From Sphaeroforma sirkka (Eukaryota > Opisthokonta > Ichthyosporea > Ichthyophonida), in NCBI GenBank assembly GCA_001586965.3, contig LUCW03001500.1, positions 1 to 28,308 on the forward strand: DNA of 28,308 nt, in the 5' to 3' direction. The translations under genes were made by a program, and so were the position numbers. The notes under the pieces are model-generated. The model ran no database searches, had not been told where the DNA came from, and worked only from the letters and a program-made list of their open reading frames with translations. This document shows positions 1 through 8,827 of the stretch, piece after piece; positions within the stretch are counted from its first letter, which is position 1; the number at the start of each line of letters is the position of its first letter.

Positions 1-320
1 TAATTTTTAAAAAATTATCTTTTACTATTTTGGTATATTCAAACTGATAGTGACAAATAGCCCAAATATGAAGGTAGTTGTGAGGACGGGGCTCCAAACG
101 TTACAACATTTTTATACGTTACACACCACAAACGAGATGTTGAGGAAGTGGCCCGAAGAGTTTTTATTTGCATTATATTTTTATGACCCTCTCTAGACTC
201 TAGAGAAGAGAAGAAAAGAGAATATGGCTGAACGTACTGAAATAAATAACGTCTATAGGAATTTTTATGTATAATTTTTTTACCTATTTGTTGTTGTTTT
301 TTGAATAAAAAAATAGGAAT
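1..320. other. AT-rich flank, possible LTR relict of an old Gypsy copy
   Basis: I see no convincing gene here. The stretch is AT-rich, with several T and A runs, AATAAA-like signals and a short CTCTAGA-rich inverted motif near 192-207. It directly precedes a coding-like stretch that begins near 331 and that I link to the old Gypsy-3 copy. It could therefore be the remains of that element's 5' LTR and leader, but no second copy lies in the window to prove it. Confidence 0.25.
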
Positions 321-664
321 GTGACGACCAATGGAGCCCAGGACTATGCTCACAGTCGCCTTGAACCCTTACACAGCGCAAAAGGCAGACGCAGAACTGG
401 GCACATCGACCCCAAGAAACGACACCAACTATATGTGTCGGCTGTCAATCACAACCGCCGGACACACGATAAAACCCACGTTGACATCACTTTCGAGCAA
501 CACAACCAGGAGGTAGCGACAGCCGCGCACACCAGTACGAACAGAACCATCCACAGAGGGATAAACAACCCACACAACGACCTGCTACAGTCCTGACCTC
601 AGGACAAGAACAAAGCAACAATCGACCCACCTCCCAACTACAGGTAAACACGATAACACAGGAG
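321..664 (+). pseudogene. gag-like piece of old Gypsy-3 copy (left side)
   Basis: The plus strand is open from 331 to 516 (starts M-E-P-R-T-M-L). A second open frame, rich in Q, T, N, R and P, runs to 664. The composition resembles a Gypsy Gag or a Gag-Pol linker, but I recognise no diagnostic motif. The piece stops at the GGAG target duplication where the next element begins. On the far side of that element (15214 onward) lie remains of a Gypsy reverse transcriptase on the same strand, so the simplest reading is one old element split by the insertion. It could also be unrelated host or repeat sequence. Confidence 0.3.
661..664. repeat. Target site duplication GGAG, left (outer Gypsy)
   Basis: GGAG lies directly before the TGTA start of the LTR at 665. 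The same four bases directly follow the end of the LTR at 15209. Four-base duplications are usual for Gypsy integrases. Confidence 0.7.
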
Positions 665-1136
665 TGTAGAAATACGGCCTCCGGTCAGTTTAAAATATCA
701 AGATCAAATGAGATAACATATTATTTTTTTATTTGTATCTAAAATAATTTAATACAACCCTTTTTTTCCAATATTTCCAAAGTGTTCTTAAATTCACTTT
801 GATGGTTCCAATAGCCTGAGTATTTGGTATGACTCATTTACTTGGACCTATTTGAGACGATAATAGATGTAGGATATTATAAACTAAATTTTACAATCTC
901 TGAACTAAATACTACTTACAGGTTTTGGTCTTCCGCCAATCTCCAAAATCCAACAAGTCTTTTTCTTTCTTAGCTAGAGGCACGTCCTGTATGATCGAGG
1001 TTATTAAGGCTCTTACCAAGAGGCAGTCCCGATCATTCTTACACAAGCTACCACTGCTAAATCCTAACTGACTTAAATTGTATCTTAGTTTATAAAACAT
1101 AGTTTAAAAACATAGAAATATTTATCGCGTAGTGTA
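665..1136 (+). repeat. 5' LTR of outer Gypsy element
   Basis: It begins TGTAGAAATACGG and is clearly homologous to the 601-bp LTRs at 1605-2205 and 14609-15209, but is shorter at about 472 bp. The right end is estimated by alignment to the ATAGAAATAT-ATCG stretch that ends the other LTRs. Its variants group it with the LTR at 14609-15209 rather than with the nearer LTR at 1605. Confidence 0.75.
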
Positions 1137-1604
1137 CTGCTTCTAGACTGTCTAATAATTGCTTATTATCCAGCGACAGGACTGTAAGTATTCTATACTA
1201 CCTCATAGTGACTATACTACCCTAAAGTAAGCTACACGCTAGTTACTATATCTAGACCTTATTAATTTTCCTGTTCTTGAGCTAATACTATGGCTAAAAG
1301 GAATTTCTCAAGGCAAGGGAGCCGCCAGCTCTAAGCCTGCTAAGCCTGTTGCGGTTCCTGAGGTTACTGGGGACACTGGTTTGTCTGGTACTGAGCCTGC
1401 CATTAAAGCTGTAGAGGACGCCGTTTCTGAGCTTGGTTCTGATGAAAACTCTGAGGATGACTTGTCGGACCCTAAAGCCTTGGAAGAGGAGGTCTCAACT
1501 GCGGCGGAAAGGCTCGCCAGCGTCCGTGTGTCTTCTAGTAGTGCAGCCCAGGGCATCAGCTCGCCATCTGACCGCAAAAAAAAACAGATATTGAAAGGCT
1601 ATAT
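1137..1604 (+). pseudogene. Leader and acidic Gag-N-like coding stretch of outer Gypsy
   Basis: Directly after the 5' LTR there is a non-coding leader of about 150 bp. From about 1260 the plus strand is open up to the next LTR at 1605. The reading frame is alanine-, serine- and glutamate-rich, with a P-A-K-P-V-A-V-P-E-V stretch, an acidic core (S-E-D-D-L-S-D-P-K-A-L-E-E-E-V) and a basic end (S-D-R-K-K-K-Q). This looks like a disordered N-terminal Gag segment or another element-encoded N-terminus. I do not recognise a domain. The stretch ends abruptly at ATAT, the duplication made by the inner insertion. The serine-rich frame on the opposite strand is its shadow. Confidence 0.4.
1601..1604. 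repeat. Target site duplication ATAT, left (inner Gypsy)
   Basis: ATAT abuts the outer (TACA) end of the minus-strand LTR at 1605-2205. The same four bases (8824-8827) abut the outer (TGTA) start of the sister LTR at 8828. ATAT is its own reverse complement and the region is AT-rich, so the match alone is weak. It gains weight because both copies sit exactly at LTR edges. Confidence 0.5.
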
Positions 1605-2205
1605 TGTAAACTTCGATGGAAATTACTAGGTTTCAAACTATATTAAACTAAAATACAATTTAGTCAGTTAGGATTTAGCAGTGGTAGCTTGTGTAAGAAT
1701 GATCAGGACTGCCTCTTGTTAAGAGCCTAAATATCCTCGATCACACAGGGCGTACCTCTAGCTGTTCTTTATTGAATAATTTTCACTAGAAGTACTAAGT
1801 GTTCATGACCACTTGCCTAATTTGTAAATAGACATAATAACGAAAGTCACGTTAATACATTAGCTGATATAAATGAAGTTCCATCTGAAGAAAAGTTAAA
1901 AAAAAGAAAAAAAACTTATTGGATTTTGGAGATTGGCGGGAGGACCAAAATCTATAAGTAGTAGTTCGGAGATTATAAAATTTAGTTTATAATATCCTAC
2001 ATCTACTAATGTCTCAAATAGGTCCAAGTAGATGAGTCATACCAAATACTCAGGCTATTGGAGCCATCAAAGTGAATTTAGAACACTTTGGAAATATTGG
2101 AAAAAGAGCTTGTACTAAATTATTTAAAAAATACAAATAAAACCCAATGTATTATCTCAATTGATCTTGATATTTTTTAGACTGACCGGAGGCCGTATTT
2201 CTACA
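1605..2205 (-). repeat. LTR (601 bp) at the 3' end of Gypsy copy A
   Basis: Read on the minus strand it starts TGTAGAAATACGG at 2205 and ends AAGTTTACA at 1605, giving TGTA...TACA ends. It is the same length (601 bp) as the LTR at 14609-15209 but is most similar to the LTR at 8828-9280. A G-rich tract lies directly upstream on the minus strand, as expected for a 3' LTR. Confidence 0.85.
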
Positions 2206-2219
2206 TAGCCCCAGTAGCT
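2206..2219 (-). other. Polypurine-tract-like sequence, Gypsy copy A
   Basis: On the minus strand AGCTACTGGGGCTA lies directly before the TGTA start of the 3' LTR. Copy B has the near-identical AGCTACTGGGGGCTA in the same place. Its position fits the plus-strand priming site used in reverse transcription. Confidence 0.5.
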
Positions 2220-2399
2220 TTTAGAACTACGAACGTACGTTAAAATACGATCTAGTTGGTAAAGCGAAAACCAAAGTAAAAACGGTTTCGGTCATGACTT
2301 ATCGAGTAAGTATGTGCCTATATGTACGAGTTCAAGACTCATGTTGTACTCTATGTCGTTTAGTATTTGGTCCAGTAACCATTTCCGATGTAGGCGCCT

Positions 2400-3830
2400 T
2401 ACGTTTATTTTTTGGTAAGGTAATAGCCAAAGGCTGTTCTTCATTAGTAAGTAAGTTTGAACAATTTTCTGCACTGTTGGTAAGCAGATCAGAAAGTTAG
2501 TCACGTAGGAAGTAGGTGGCAAATAGGGAATTTCAGATCCGTCAGGGTTTGTAGTCACCTGAGGAAACCCTTTTCGTTTATCTCGTGTTCTTATGTAAAC
2601 ACTTATTCCATTTCTTATTAAAAATACGAAGGAAGTCGCGAGATTCACGAAACGCGTCGGAGGTTAGCCAAGTTACTGTTCCATTCATAAAACGGGTCTT
2701 GTAGTAAGTGTTACCGTCTTCGGATGTTTTGTCAATTATATCTTTGACTTGTGACTCCATAACTGGTACATCAGAATCAAATGAGCGAGCGAATGAGAGT
2801 TCGGAGGTAGGGATACGGTGAGTGCCTAGATTAGTTGCGCTAGTACCATCAATGTTATTCACTTCGTAAGTATCACTCTTCTCATCATGGTAGGCAATAA
2901 CAAAAGGTCCTATCGTCTTAGAAGAGAGTTCGGTAACGTTGGCGTTTCGATTTATAATGTTAACGTAATCGCCGACTTTGAACTGAACAATGTTCTTAGT
3001 GTTATTCCATCGGTCATACGCTTTAAGTAGGACACGATTCTTGTGCTCGAGTAAACAGGGGTAAACAACGTTCTGCATGTGCTCAATTTTTTGTAGCCAC
3101 GGGGTAACGTGTTTCTCGGCCGCAGTTTTATCAAACGTTGCTTGTAATTCACTATAGCGGCCAAAGAAATAGTGAAACGGGAGTGTTCCAGTTTGAGGAT
3201 TCATGCAGTTATTCATTTGAGTCTGAACCCATTTCAAATGATAAGGCCACATATCCTCAACGTCGTCTAGTGCGGTACGCAAGAGTTTCTTAAGTTCTCT
3301 ATGACGTGTCTCATTTGCACCCTGCGTTTGAGGTTTGTAAGGAACACCACGCCTATGGGTCATGCCTGATACGAGTATAAGTGCCTCCATTACGTCGGTA
3401 CAAAACTACTACCGTTATCAGAACATAGTACTCGGGGAAACCGAAGTCATTAAAGACGTGATAGCATAATTCTGCCACTGTTTGTGGACGTTTGTTCGGT
3501 ATTGCATAAAGCAAGTTATAGCCCGAAGCCACACATAAGTAATGACACATATATACATCGCCAGTATGCTTGGAGTTTAACCAAATCGACTATGACTCGG
3601 CGCATCGGTTGGTCTTCTGTCACACTTTTAGGGGTGCCCAACCGTATCGCTTGATGTGGTTCTTTTTTCACAATCAGTACAGTGTCGGTATACTTCACGT
3701 ATGGTTCCTTTCAGTGCCGGGTGATCAAGCCCCGCACAAATAGCCATCTTATAAGTATGCTCATATGCTCGATGAGTTAAATTATGTACTATTTTAACTC
3801 TACTCGAGCTCTTCTAAGTCAGTCAGATTC
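2400..3830 (-). pseudogene. pol: Integrase region, Gypsy copy A
   Basis: This is the integrase part of a Ty3/Gypsy polyprotein, which joins element DNA to the host chromosome. Near 3820-3640 there is a zinc-binding-type segment (H-R-A-Y-E-H ... C-x2-C, read more fully in copy B). The catalytic core follows, and its last part reads G-V-P-Y-K-P-Q-T-Q-G-A-N-E-T (about 3344-3300), the counterpart of the family motif around the final Glu of the D-D-E triad. Further on, V-G-D-Y-V-N-I-I (about 2970) and K-T-I-G-P-F-V-I (about 2910) mark the SH3-like barrel and GPF/Y module. A tail of about 100 residues follows with no chromodomain that I can see. The region is broken, and it mirrors 12721-14454 in copy B. 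Confidence 0.8.
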
Positions 3831-3945
3831 TGTGTAACGCTGGCTGGATGAACCATAGTCACGTTAGATAGGGCAACTTCAGTATCAGGAGGGGTAGACT
3901 CCTGAGATACGTAATTAACAACATTAGATTGTTGAAGTATCTTCT

Positions 3946-4185
3946 TCAGTTGTTTCGTGGCTGTTCTTTAAGCAGCGCTTTAAGTAGCTGAGTGCGAGCT
4001 TCAGGTTCTCTTAGAGCTTTGAGTCTTTGATCCATGACCTTAGCTAGTTCCATGTTTTTACGATCTAATGCTGTCTCAATCGGCATAACCTCAACTGCAT
4101 TCTTGTTGGGTGCATGTGTTGTACGAGTCTTGAGCTTTTGTTCAAACTCCTTGGACTCCTCTAGTTTAGCTAAGAACTCGGTCGA
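3946..4185 (-). pseudogene. pol: Charged linker between MT-like domain and integrase, copy A
   Basis: About 80 residues rich in E, K, L and A (L-A-K-L-E-E-S-K-E-F-E-Q-K-L, later L-K-A-L-R-E-P-E-A-R-T-Q-L-L-K-A-L-L-K) follow the methyltransferase-like segment. Heptad-like spacing of leucines suggests a helical or coiled-coil linker. The same stretch occurs in copy B at about 12705-12937. I know of no function for it. Confidence 0.55.
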
Positions 4186-4189
4186 GGGT

Positions 4190-4620
4190 TTCCCCTTAGT
4201 GGTACCTGCAGGACCGATGCGACAAACGATGGTGTGTTTCCAAGGTGTCTTCTTAATAAAATAGGATCCCTGATACAAGAACGTGCCGGTTTCACGGTCG
4301 ACATAGATAGGCTCGTCTTGTATCATATTAATTAAATCACGTATCCATGGGTCGGAGTTACGTAAGGGACAACACAGCGTAATGGTAGATTTAGTAATAT
4401 TAACATAATTTAACAACTGTGCGATAAGTTGACAAGGTGGGTTAGCCCACGCATTATGCTTTGATAAGTCAAGCTGAAATGCATCACCTTTAGGATGAGT
4501 CAACGACCTATATTCAGAAACCTGTTTGTTATGTTCTGCGGCGAACATATCAACAGTAAATGGACCCCATCGTGATTGAGCGAGGTTAACCCATTTCTTA
4601 TTTAGCATCCAATCGGTTGC
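4190..4620 (-). pseudogene. pol: DIRS-type methyltransferase-like domain in Gypsy pol, copy A
   Basis: After the RNase H, the open frame continues with about 140 residues that resemble the domain found after RNase H in DIRS-type retrotransposons, described as similar to Dam DNA adenine methyltransferases. Visible landmarks are W-G-P-F-T-V-D-M-F-A (about 4575-4545), D-A-F-Q-L-D-L (about 4480) and W-A-N-P-P-C (about 4450-4432). N-P-P-C sits where these enzymes have an (N/D)PP(Y/F)-type catalytic motif. A strand-like I-T-L-C-C-P-L-R and a P-W-I-R-D-L segment follow. Methylating activity is not shown; the domain may only be structural. It is unusual in a Gypsy pol, where RNase H normally leads straight into integrase. 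Copy B has it too, at 12265-12700. Confidence 0.6.
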
Positions 4621-4624
4621 TAAT

Positions 4625-5251
4625 AACTCCTTGACTGTTTTCTGGTAGTCGGGCACAAGTCGAGAGAGCATGTCAGGAAGATGGTTATGTATTCCTGGTA
4701 TGTGTGTTATATTAAAAGCGAACTTGGCAATAATGTCATGCCAGCGGCTCACCAACTGTGAATCAGGTTTCATATCTTTTAAGTATGTTAAAGACTTTTG
4801 ATCACAGGCGATAGTAAAGTAACTTCCATAAAGGTAGTCTTTAAACTGTCTTAGCGCAGTAACTATAGCAAGGAGCTCTTGTTTAACGGTAGGGTAATTC
4901 CGTTGACTCTTATTATAACTCTTGCTAAAGAATTGTATGTAACGTGGTTTACCATTTATCGTTTGGTATAGCACTCCACCTACCGCTCGATCTGAAGCGT
5001 CGATTGCTACTTGGAATGGGACGCCATCCACATGGTATTGCATGATGGGAGCGTCCACTAATTTACTTTGATTGCTTGAATGCATCATCACATTCTTTAG
5101 TCCAGAGCTTTCCCAAAGGTCCTTTGTGCAGCCGTAGGTGACTGAAAGGCTTTAAGTAATGAGAGAGATGAGGTACCGAATCCGAGAAGAAGTTAACAAG
5201 CCCACACACAGAGTTCACATCTCTTCCAGTAATCGGTGTTGATAAATCCAA
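4625..5251 (-). pseudogene. pol: RT connection and RNase H region, Gypsy copy A
   Basis: RNase H degrades the RNA strand during reverse transcription. F-Q-V-A-I-D-A-S-D-R-A-V-G-G-V-L (about 5010-4970) is the first catalytic Asp block. Y-P-T-V-K-Q-E-L-L-A-I-V-T-A-L-R (about 4890-4845) carries the Glu. I-A-C-D-Q-K-S-L (about 4808) carries the next Asp, and H-L-P-D-M-L-S-R (about 4685-4660) is the closing D-x-L-S-R. The preceding segment (5251-5100, G-L-V-N-F-F and P-F-S-H-L) is the usual RT thumb and tether of Gypsy pol. Domain content and spacing are typical of the family. The copy is close to identical to that in copy B. Confidence 0.85.
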
Positions 5252-5770
5252 CAGAATTGTGTCTTGCCAGGATCAATTTCTACCCCGGCTGCAGATACCT
5301 TGTAACCAAGTAAGTGTATAGTGTCTTTAGCAAAAGAACACTTGTCCTCATTAATCTTAAGGTTGGCATGGTTTAGTCGCTTTAAGACTTCCTTACGAGT
5401 TTAGCATGTTCATGTGCTGTCTTTGTAAAGATAAATATATCATCTAAATATACTGATACGTTATCCGACAGGTCCACAAATAGTTATATCATAACTTGTT
5501 GGAGGAAAGAAGGTAACATGTGTAAGCCTTCAGGTGCACTTTTAAACTGGTACTTCTTCAGATTCATATTGATCGACCGCTAAGGGAGCTAAGTTAACTG
5601 GGGTTGCATCATAATTGATTTCAATAGACCTTGTTTAAACCAATCTTCAATGTGGGTTTCAACAACGTCTTTGTGTCTCCAACTTACGGTAGTTATGTGA
5701 AGGACACTTTAACTCAGAGAAGTCGACGTTTGTTAAGTCAAGCTTAACGTACCCGCTAGAGAACTTAAAC
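5252..5770 (-). pseudogene. pol: Reverse transcriptase region, Gypsy copy A
   Basis: The clear landmark is the polymerase active site Y-L-D-D-I-F-I-F-T at about 5450-5424, followed by the H-L-L-G-Y-K-V-S region near 5320-5290 (the RT 'G' motif before the connection). The reading is interrupted and the finger and palm parts are eroded, so this is called from the active-site block, its position between protease and RNase H, and its match to 11226-11640 in copy B. The enzyme copied element RNA into DNA in cytoplasmic particles. This copy is dead. Confidence 0.7.
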
Positions 5771-5783
5771 ATACACCAGCCAG

Positions 5784-6285
5784 TTATTGCAATCTCTGTT
5801 TTGTATTATTAAGTCCATAATTATATCGGTAAAGTGAGGAATCATATCTTTTTGCTTCACCTTCCGGAGGTTTAGGTATCTTTAACATGTTATCATCTGA
5901 CTGATCTTTATTTGGGTCTAGCCCATTAGGCAAACAAGTGAGAGTTACACGTAAACTGAGAAGATCAGTCATACCTATAATTAAATCGTATTTCTGAGAC
6001 ATGTCAGTAACGATCAAGTGAGTCTTTACTTCTCTTCTATATGACAACATTATGTGTACATAGTCAATGACTTCTTCGCAAGTGGTAACTTTGCCATTTC
6101 TCATGATTAAATTAGTTGTTTCGTTATGGATAGCCATATATGTAGCGTAGGCTACTCGGCGTGAGATAGCAGAGACTTCAGCCCCTGGATCAAGAAGTGC
6201 TATAACCTTGTATCCATTTACATAAACGGTTTGAAATACACGTTCATCACACTCCTTTGGTATAGATTTTAATGAAATTTTTTCT
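5784..6285 (-). pseudogene. pol: Aspartic protease region, Gypsy copy A
   Basis: The minus strand reads A-L-L-D-P-G-A-E-V-S-A-I-S near 6205-6168, matching the active-site block of retroviral-type aspartic proteases. L-I-I-G-M-T-D-L-L-S-L lies about 70 residues on, near 5985-5950, which is the second hallmark (hydrophobic-hydrophobic-G before a helix). This protease cuts Gag-Pol into its mature parts. The copy is broken and matches 10592-11221 in copy B. Confidence 0.7.
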
Positions 6286-6299
6286 CATAATCTTACTCT

Positions 6300-6875
6300 A
6301 GTACACACATATAGAACTGTCAGTGCTTAACTTGGACGTCCGGCATGTCCTTGCAATCATCTTTGTGTCAACCGTTGGTACCCTTTCAAGTAGTACACTC
6401 TTTCATTTAGTGTCCAAAATCTGGCTTGCCTGGTGCACACTTAACAGGGTCGTGTCTACCATTCCACTTGCCATTACGTTTTGTGAGGTTGTAACCACAC
6501 TTCTTGCAAGGTGCTCTCTCCTTCCTGTCACCCTTTGGTTCAGTAGAAGTAGAGCCTTTACCACCTCCAGCAGTGGTGCGAGGTTTCTTGGTATTACGCG
6601 CAGTGTTTTTTCTCTGTCGCGGTACGCTTAGCGGGCTGGGTAAAGCTCGAGGTACTAAGTACTCTAGTAGATGAGTTGGTATGCTTTTGAGCTATCTTCT
6701 AAAAGACAGTCCAAGGCATAGATCGCAAATCACCATAGGCGATGATATCATCATTGACCTACTGAAAAAGGCTAGCCCCCCAGAGTCTCCATCATCTGAC
6801 AAATTAATAAATATTCGCCAGTATTATAGGTACGAACTCCCATCCGAGTATTCATATGTGTCATATGAGCAAGAG
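6300..6875 (-). pseudogene. gag: Gag C-terminal part with zinc-knuckle-like region, copy A
   Basis: This is homologous to 10070-10560 of copy B, read on the other strand. The segment contains a lysine- and threonine-rich basic stretch followed by a cluster of Cys and His residues near 6530-6330, including C-K-K-C-G and a later H-x4-C, which is typical of the RNA-binding zinc knuckles that end Gag. It is separated from the N-terminal Gag half by the 766-bp insertion at 6876. The plus-strand frames in this stretch are shadows. Confidence 0.6.
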
Positions 6876-7641
6876 TGTAATAGCAAGGCCTCCACATTAG
6901 ACTCTTATGTTAATAAACGTACTCTTACGCAGTACGTAAATTATAAACGTACTATTAAAAGCACGAGTATTAAATGGTTTTTAACGGTTATATTTACAAG
7001 TACCTTTTCCATTTTACAAATCAGATATTTTGGCCCCGACCCATTAAAGGGACTGTGAACAAGGCCAAAGAGTATATTTGGAGTAGGTATATTAAGAGAC
7101 CTAGATAAACACTCCAAAATATACATCTGAATACTTCGGTAGCGAGATGGCTCAACCGAACATAGGTTTCTAGAGACTCTTAATGGTTACCTAGTTTGAC
7201 CTCCGCTCAGTCAACCAGATGTGCCAGTCTGATGATGGCAAGTCGGTAATTCTTGATAAGTGGCCAGTTACTGGTTAAGACAATAACTAAGGACATCAAG
7301 AGTATTTTTACTTTTTTTTTACTTTTTTTTTTTTCTAAAGATAGGATTTTACTAGTTTTAGTAATTCGTGCGACGAAACAAGTAATACTAGTTTCGACGA
7401 TAACGATAACGATAACGAAAACATAAATAAAATCCCTTCGGCGAAATCAATACTTGGAGGATGATATATAGGCAATGTCTCAGCCTTACAACCCCCCAGA
7501 GTATTGCTAATTTCTATGAGGCATACCTAACTTTATTACCAGACTAAAATTCGTATACTTAAAAAACTTGTTAAAAGACTTTAAGATTTTATTACGTTTA
7601 ATAGCTCTAAACCCTAAACCCTTAAGAGACCGATATTTACA
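6876..7641. mobile_element. 766-bp solo LTR-like insertion in Gag of copy A
   Basis: Comparison with copy B shows extra DNA here that copy B lacks. It begins TGTAATAGCAAGG and ends GATATTTACA, so it has TG...CA ends within the 5-bp inverted termini TGTAA/TTACA. It is flanked by AGAG on both sides (6872-6875, 7642-7645). This is the signature of a solo LTR from another LTR-retrotransposon family. Inside are T-rich tracts (7309-7335), three TAACGA-type tandem units near 7396-7417, an AATAAA at 7426-7431, a TATATA at about 7465-7470 and two CCCTAAA units at 7607-7622. Which strand it was transcribed from is unclear. The frames at 6876-7058 and 7568-7630 show no protein I recognise. Confidence 0.7.
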
Positions 7642-8397
7642 AGAGCACCTAAAAATAGTAGTATCGTTCGCAAAAGTCTTGCGAGACTATAGAAGTTCAC
7701 GGCCACGTGCATCTTCAAAAAAAGCGTTAAGTATATTCTCACACAACTGGCGCCAGGGTAGGGCTTTCCAGTTGGGCTCATAGGCCTTCAAGATAATTTT
7801 CCATTTCTCTGACTCACAGAAATGAATAAAGGCATTTATCATCTGCTTATCCTTAAGGCTGGTAGACTCCTTAAGTTGGTCAAAGGCCTTCAGTGTCTCC
7901 ACTGTACTCTCATTAGTAGAGAAATTGACCTCAGTCTTTGCGTTACTTAACTGCTTTATAAAACTTGGTTTAAAGCGTTCACGATGTTCACGCTCAGTGC
8001 TACGGGCTGCTAGTACCAAGATGAAGTCTATTTCCTTTCTCTTGTTATCGATTAGATAGCGAATGTTATCCGCTTTCTTATCGTCAAGGTCAGAGTCATT
8101 CAATAGACAGTCCTCAAGAACTTGCATACCAAAACATAATAGCCTGAGACGTTGTTGTCTGATCCTCACTTCATCGTCTTCAGTGCTAGAGTGGGTACTC
8201 TCTAGCGAGGTACTGATATAACGATTACCAAAGTCGTGACTACCAGGGTTAGATGGTAAATGAGGATCGATGTTATGAGGGTGGTAAGCCTCATCGATCT
8301 CCATACGATCATAGCCTCTGACAGGGTTAGGTTTGTCGAGAGAGTGGTTGATTGTAGCTTCCGAGTTATAGAGATTAAATCTTGAGGTTGTATCCAC
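7642..8397 (-). pseudogene. gag: Gag N-terminal part, Gypsy copy A
   Basis: The minus-strand open frame (236 residues, from 8397) closely matches the start of copy B Gag at 9384-10109. It is polar and mostly helical: a leucine-rich helix (L-R-L-L-C-F-G-M-Q-V-L-E-D-C), an acidic segment (D-S-D-L-D-D-K-K-A-D) and a capsid-like stretch (A-F-I-H-F-C-E near 7827, then W-K-A-L-P-W near 7762). Gag forms the particle shell around element RNA. Start choice is uncertain because homology with copy B begins slightly upstream of the first Met. The insertion at 6876-7641 separates it from the zinc-knuckle part. Confidence 0.65.
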
Positions 8398-8405
8398 TTC
8401 ACTAG

Positions 8406-8494
8406 CTGTAACTGGCTCAGTGGTAATCCTGTTGGCTGGTAAACCAGAGGGCCTCAGGTTCGAACCCCTGCTAGGGATATTTTTTTTTTCTGTA
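8406..8494 (+). ncRNA. tRNA-like Pol III unit, possible short SINE or tRNA retropseudogene
   Basis: TGGCTCAGTGG at 8413-8423 matches the Pol III A box and GGTTCGAACCC at 8457-8467 matches the B box, 33 bases apart as in tRNA genes. A run of ten T follows at 8480-8489, a good Pol III stop. CTGGTAAACCAG at about 8436-8447 can form a stem where an anticodon arm would be. TCACTAG (8399-8405) could pair with CTAGGGA (8471-8477) at six of seven positions, but the spacing from there to the A box is wrong for a clean tRNA. CTGTA occurs on both sides (8406-8410, 8490-8494), which may be a short target duplication. I read it as a tRNA-derived retroposed sequence rather than a working tRNA gene. Confidence 0.45.
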
Positions 8495-8823
8495 CAGGAA
8501 GAATATCGGCCACGTGGGATATGATCAACGTGTCAGAAACTGCGGCAGCGGCTAGCTCATTTAAAAAATATCTTTGCGGTTGAAACGACGTCGAGATTGA
8601 GAAGATCCAACCACTCGTTGTCGAGGTATGGCGTCCCCAACATTTGCGTCTTCCGCCCCAACATTTGGTGGCGAGGCATTCAGTGGCGAGGCATTCAGTG
8701 GCGAGGCATGCAATGAAAATTCACGAAATGGGACACTGCCATCTTTGTTGATAGATGGATTGGGCTCAATTTCAGTAGTAATAAACCGTCAATCTCGAGA
8801 CCATTCCTCCACTTGTTCAGGAG
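8495..8823 (-). pseudogene. Unidentified leader-side coding-like stretch with 15-bp repeats
   Basis: The minus strand is open from about 8785 to 8566. It has a polar reading with P-S-I-N-K-D-G-S-V-P-F, a tandem N-A-S-P-L motif and a basic end (S-Q-S-R-R-R-F-N-R-K-D). The repeat motif comes from three 15-bp tandem units at 8667-8711. The plus strand is also open from 8628 (M-A-S-P-T-F), so coding strand is undecided; I favour minus because it lies upstream of copy A gag on that strand. It ends exactly at ATAT and the LTR at 8828. In the inversion model this is leader-side DNA of the outer element. I recognise no domain. Confidence 0.35.
8667..8711. repeat. Three tandem 15-bp units
   Basis: GGTGGCGAGGCATTC, AGTGGCGAGGCATTC and AGTGGCGAGGCATGC follow each other without gaps at 8667-8681, 8682-8696 and 8697-8711. 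The unit length is a multiple of three, so either strand stays in frame through them. Confidence 0.85.
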
Positions 8824-8827
8824 ATAT
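8824..8827. repeat. Target site duplication ATAT, right (inner Gypsy, displaced)
   Basis: The bases ATAT abut the TGTAGAAATACGG start of the LTR at 8828, that is, its outer edge. They match the ATAT next to the outer edge of its sister LTR at 1605. Finding both duplications to the left of their LTRs is expected only if the segment between the gag-pol bodies has been flipped. Confidence 0.45.

Noticed and set aside
39-353. Minus-strand frame of 104 codons at the left edge
   Set aside because: AT-rich with no domain, composition like random sequence, and on the opposite strand to the coding-like stretch that follows.
1308-1577. Serine-rich minus-strand frame of 89 codons
   Set aside because: It is the reverse of the acidic plus-strand frame; the S-S-E/S-S-K pattern mirrors GAA/GAG/TCT codons on the other strand.
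7396-7417. A regulatory repeat made of CGATAA units
   Set aside because: Three short units in an AT-rich solo LTR with no second copy to compare; could be slippage.
8399-8477. A working nuclear tRNA gene
   Set aside because: A and B boxes are good, but the acceptor stem does not sit at the right distance from the A box and the T stem pairs poorly without a bulge, so I call it tRNA-like only.
8667-8711. Possible start of a CRISPR-like array
   Set aside because: Only three direct units with no spacers between them, in a eukaryotic repeat setting.
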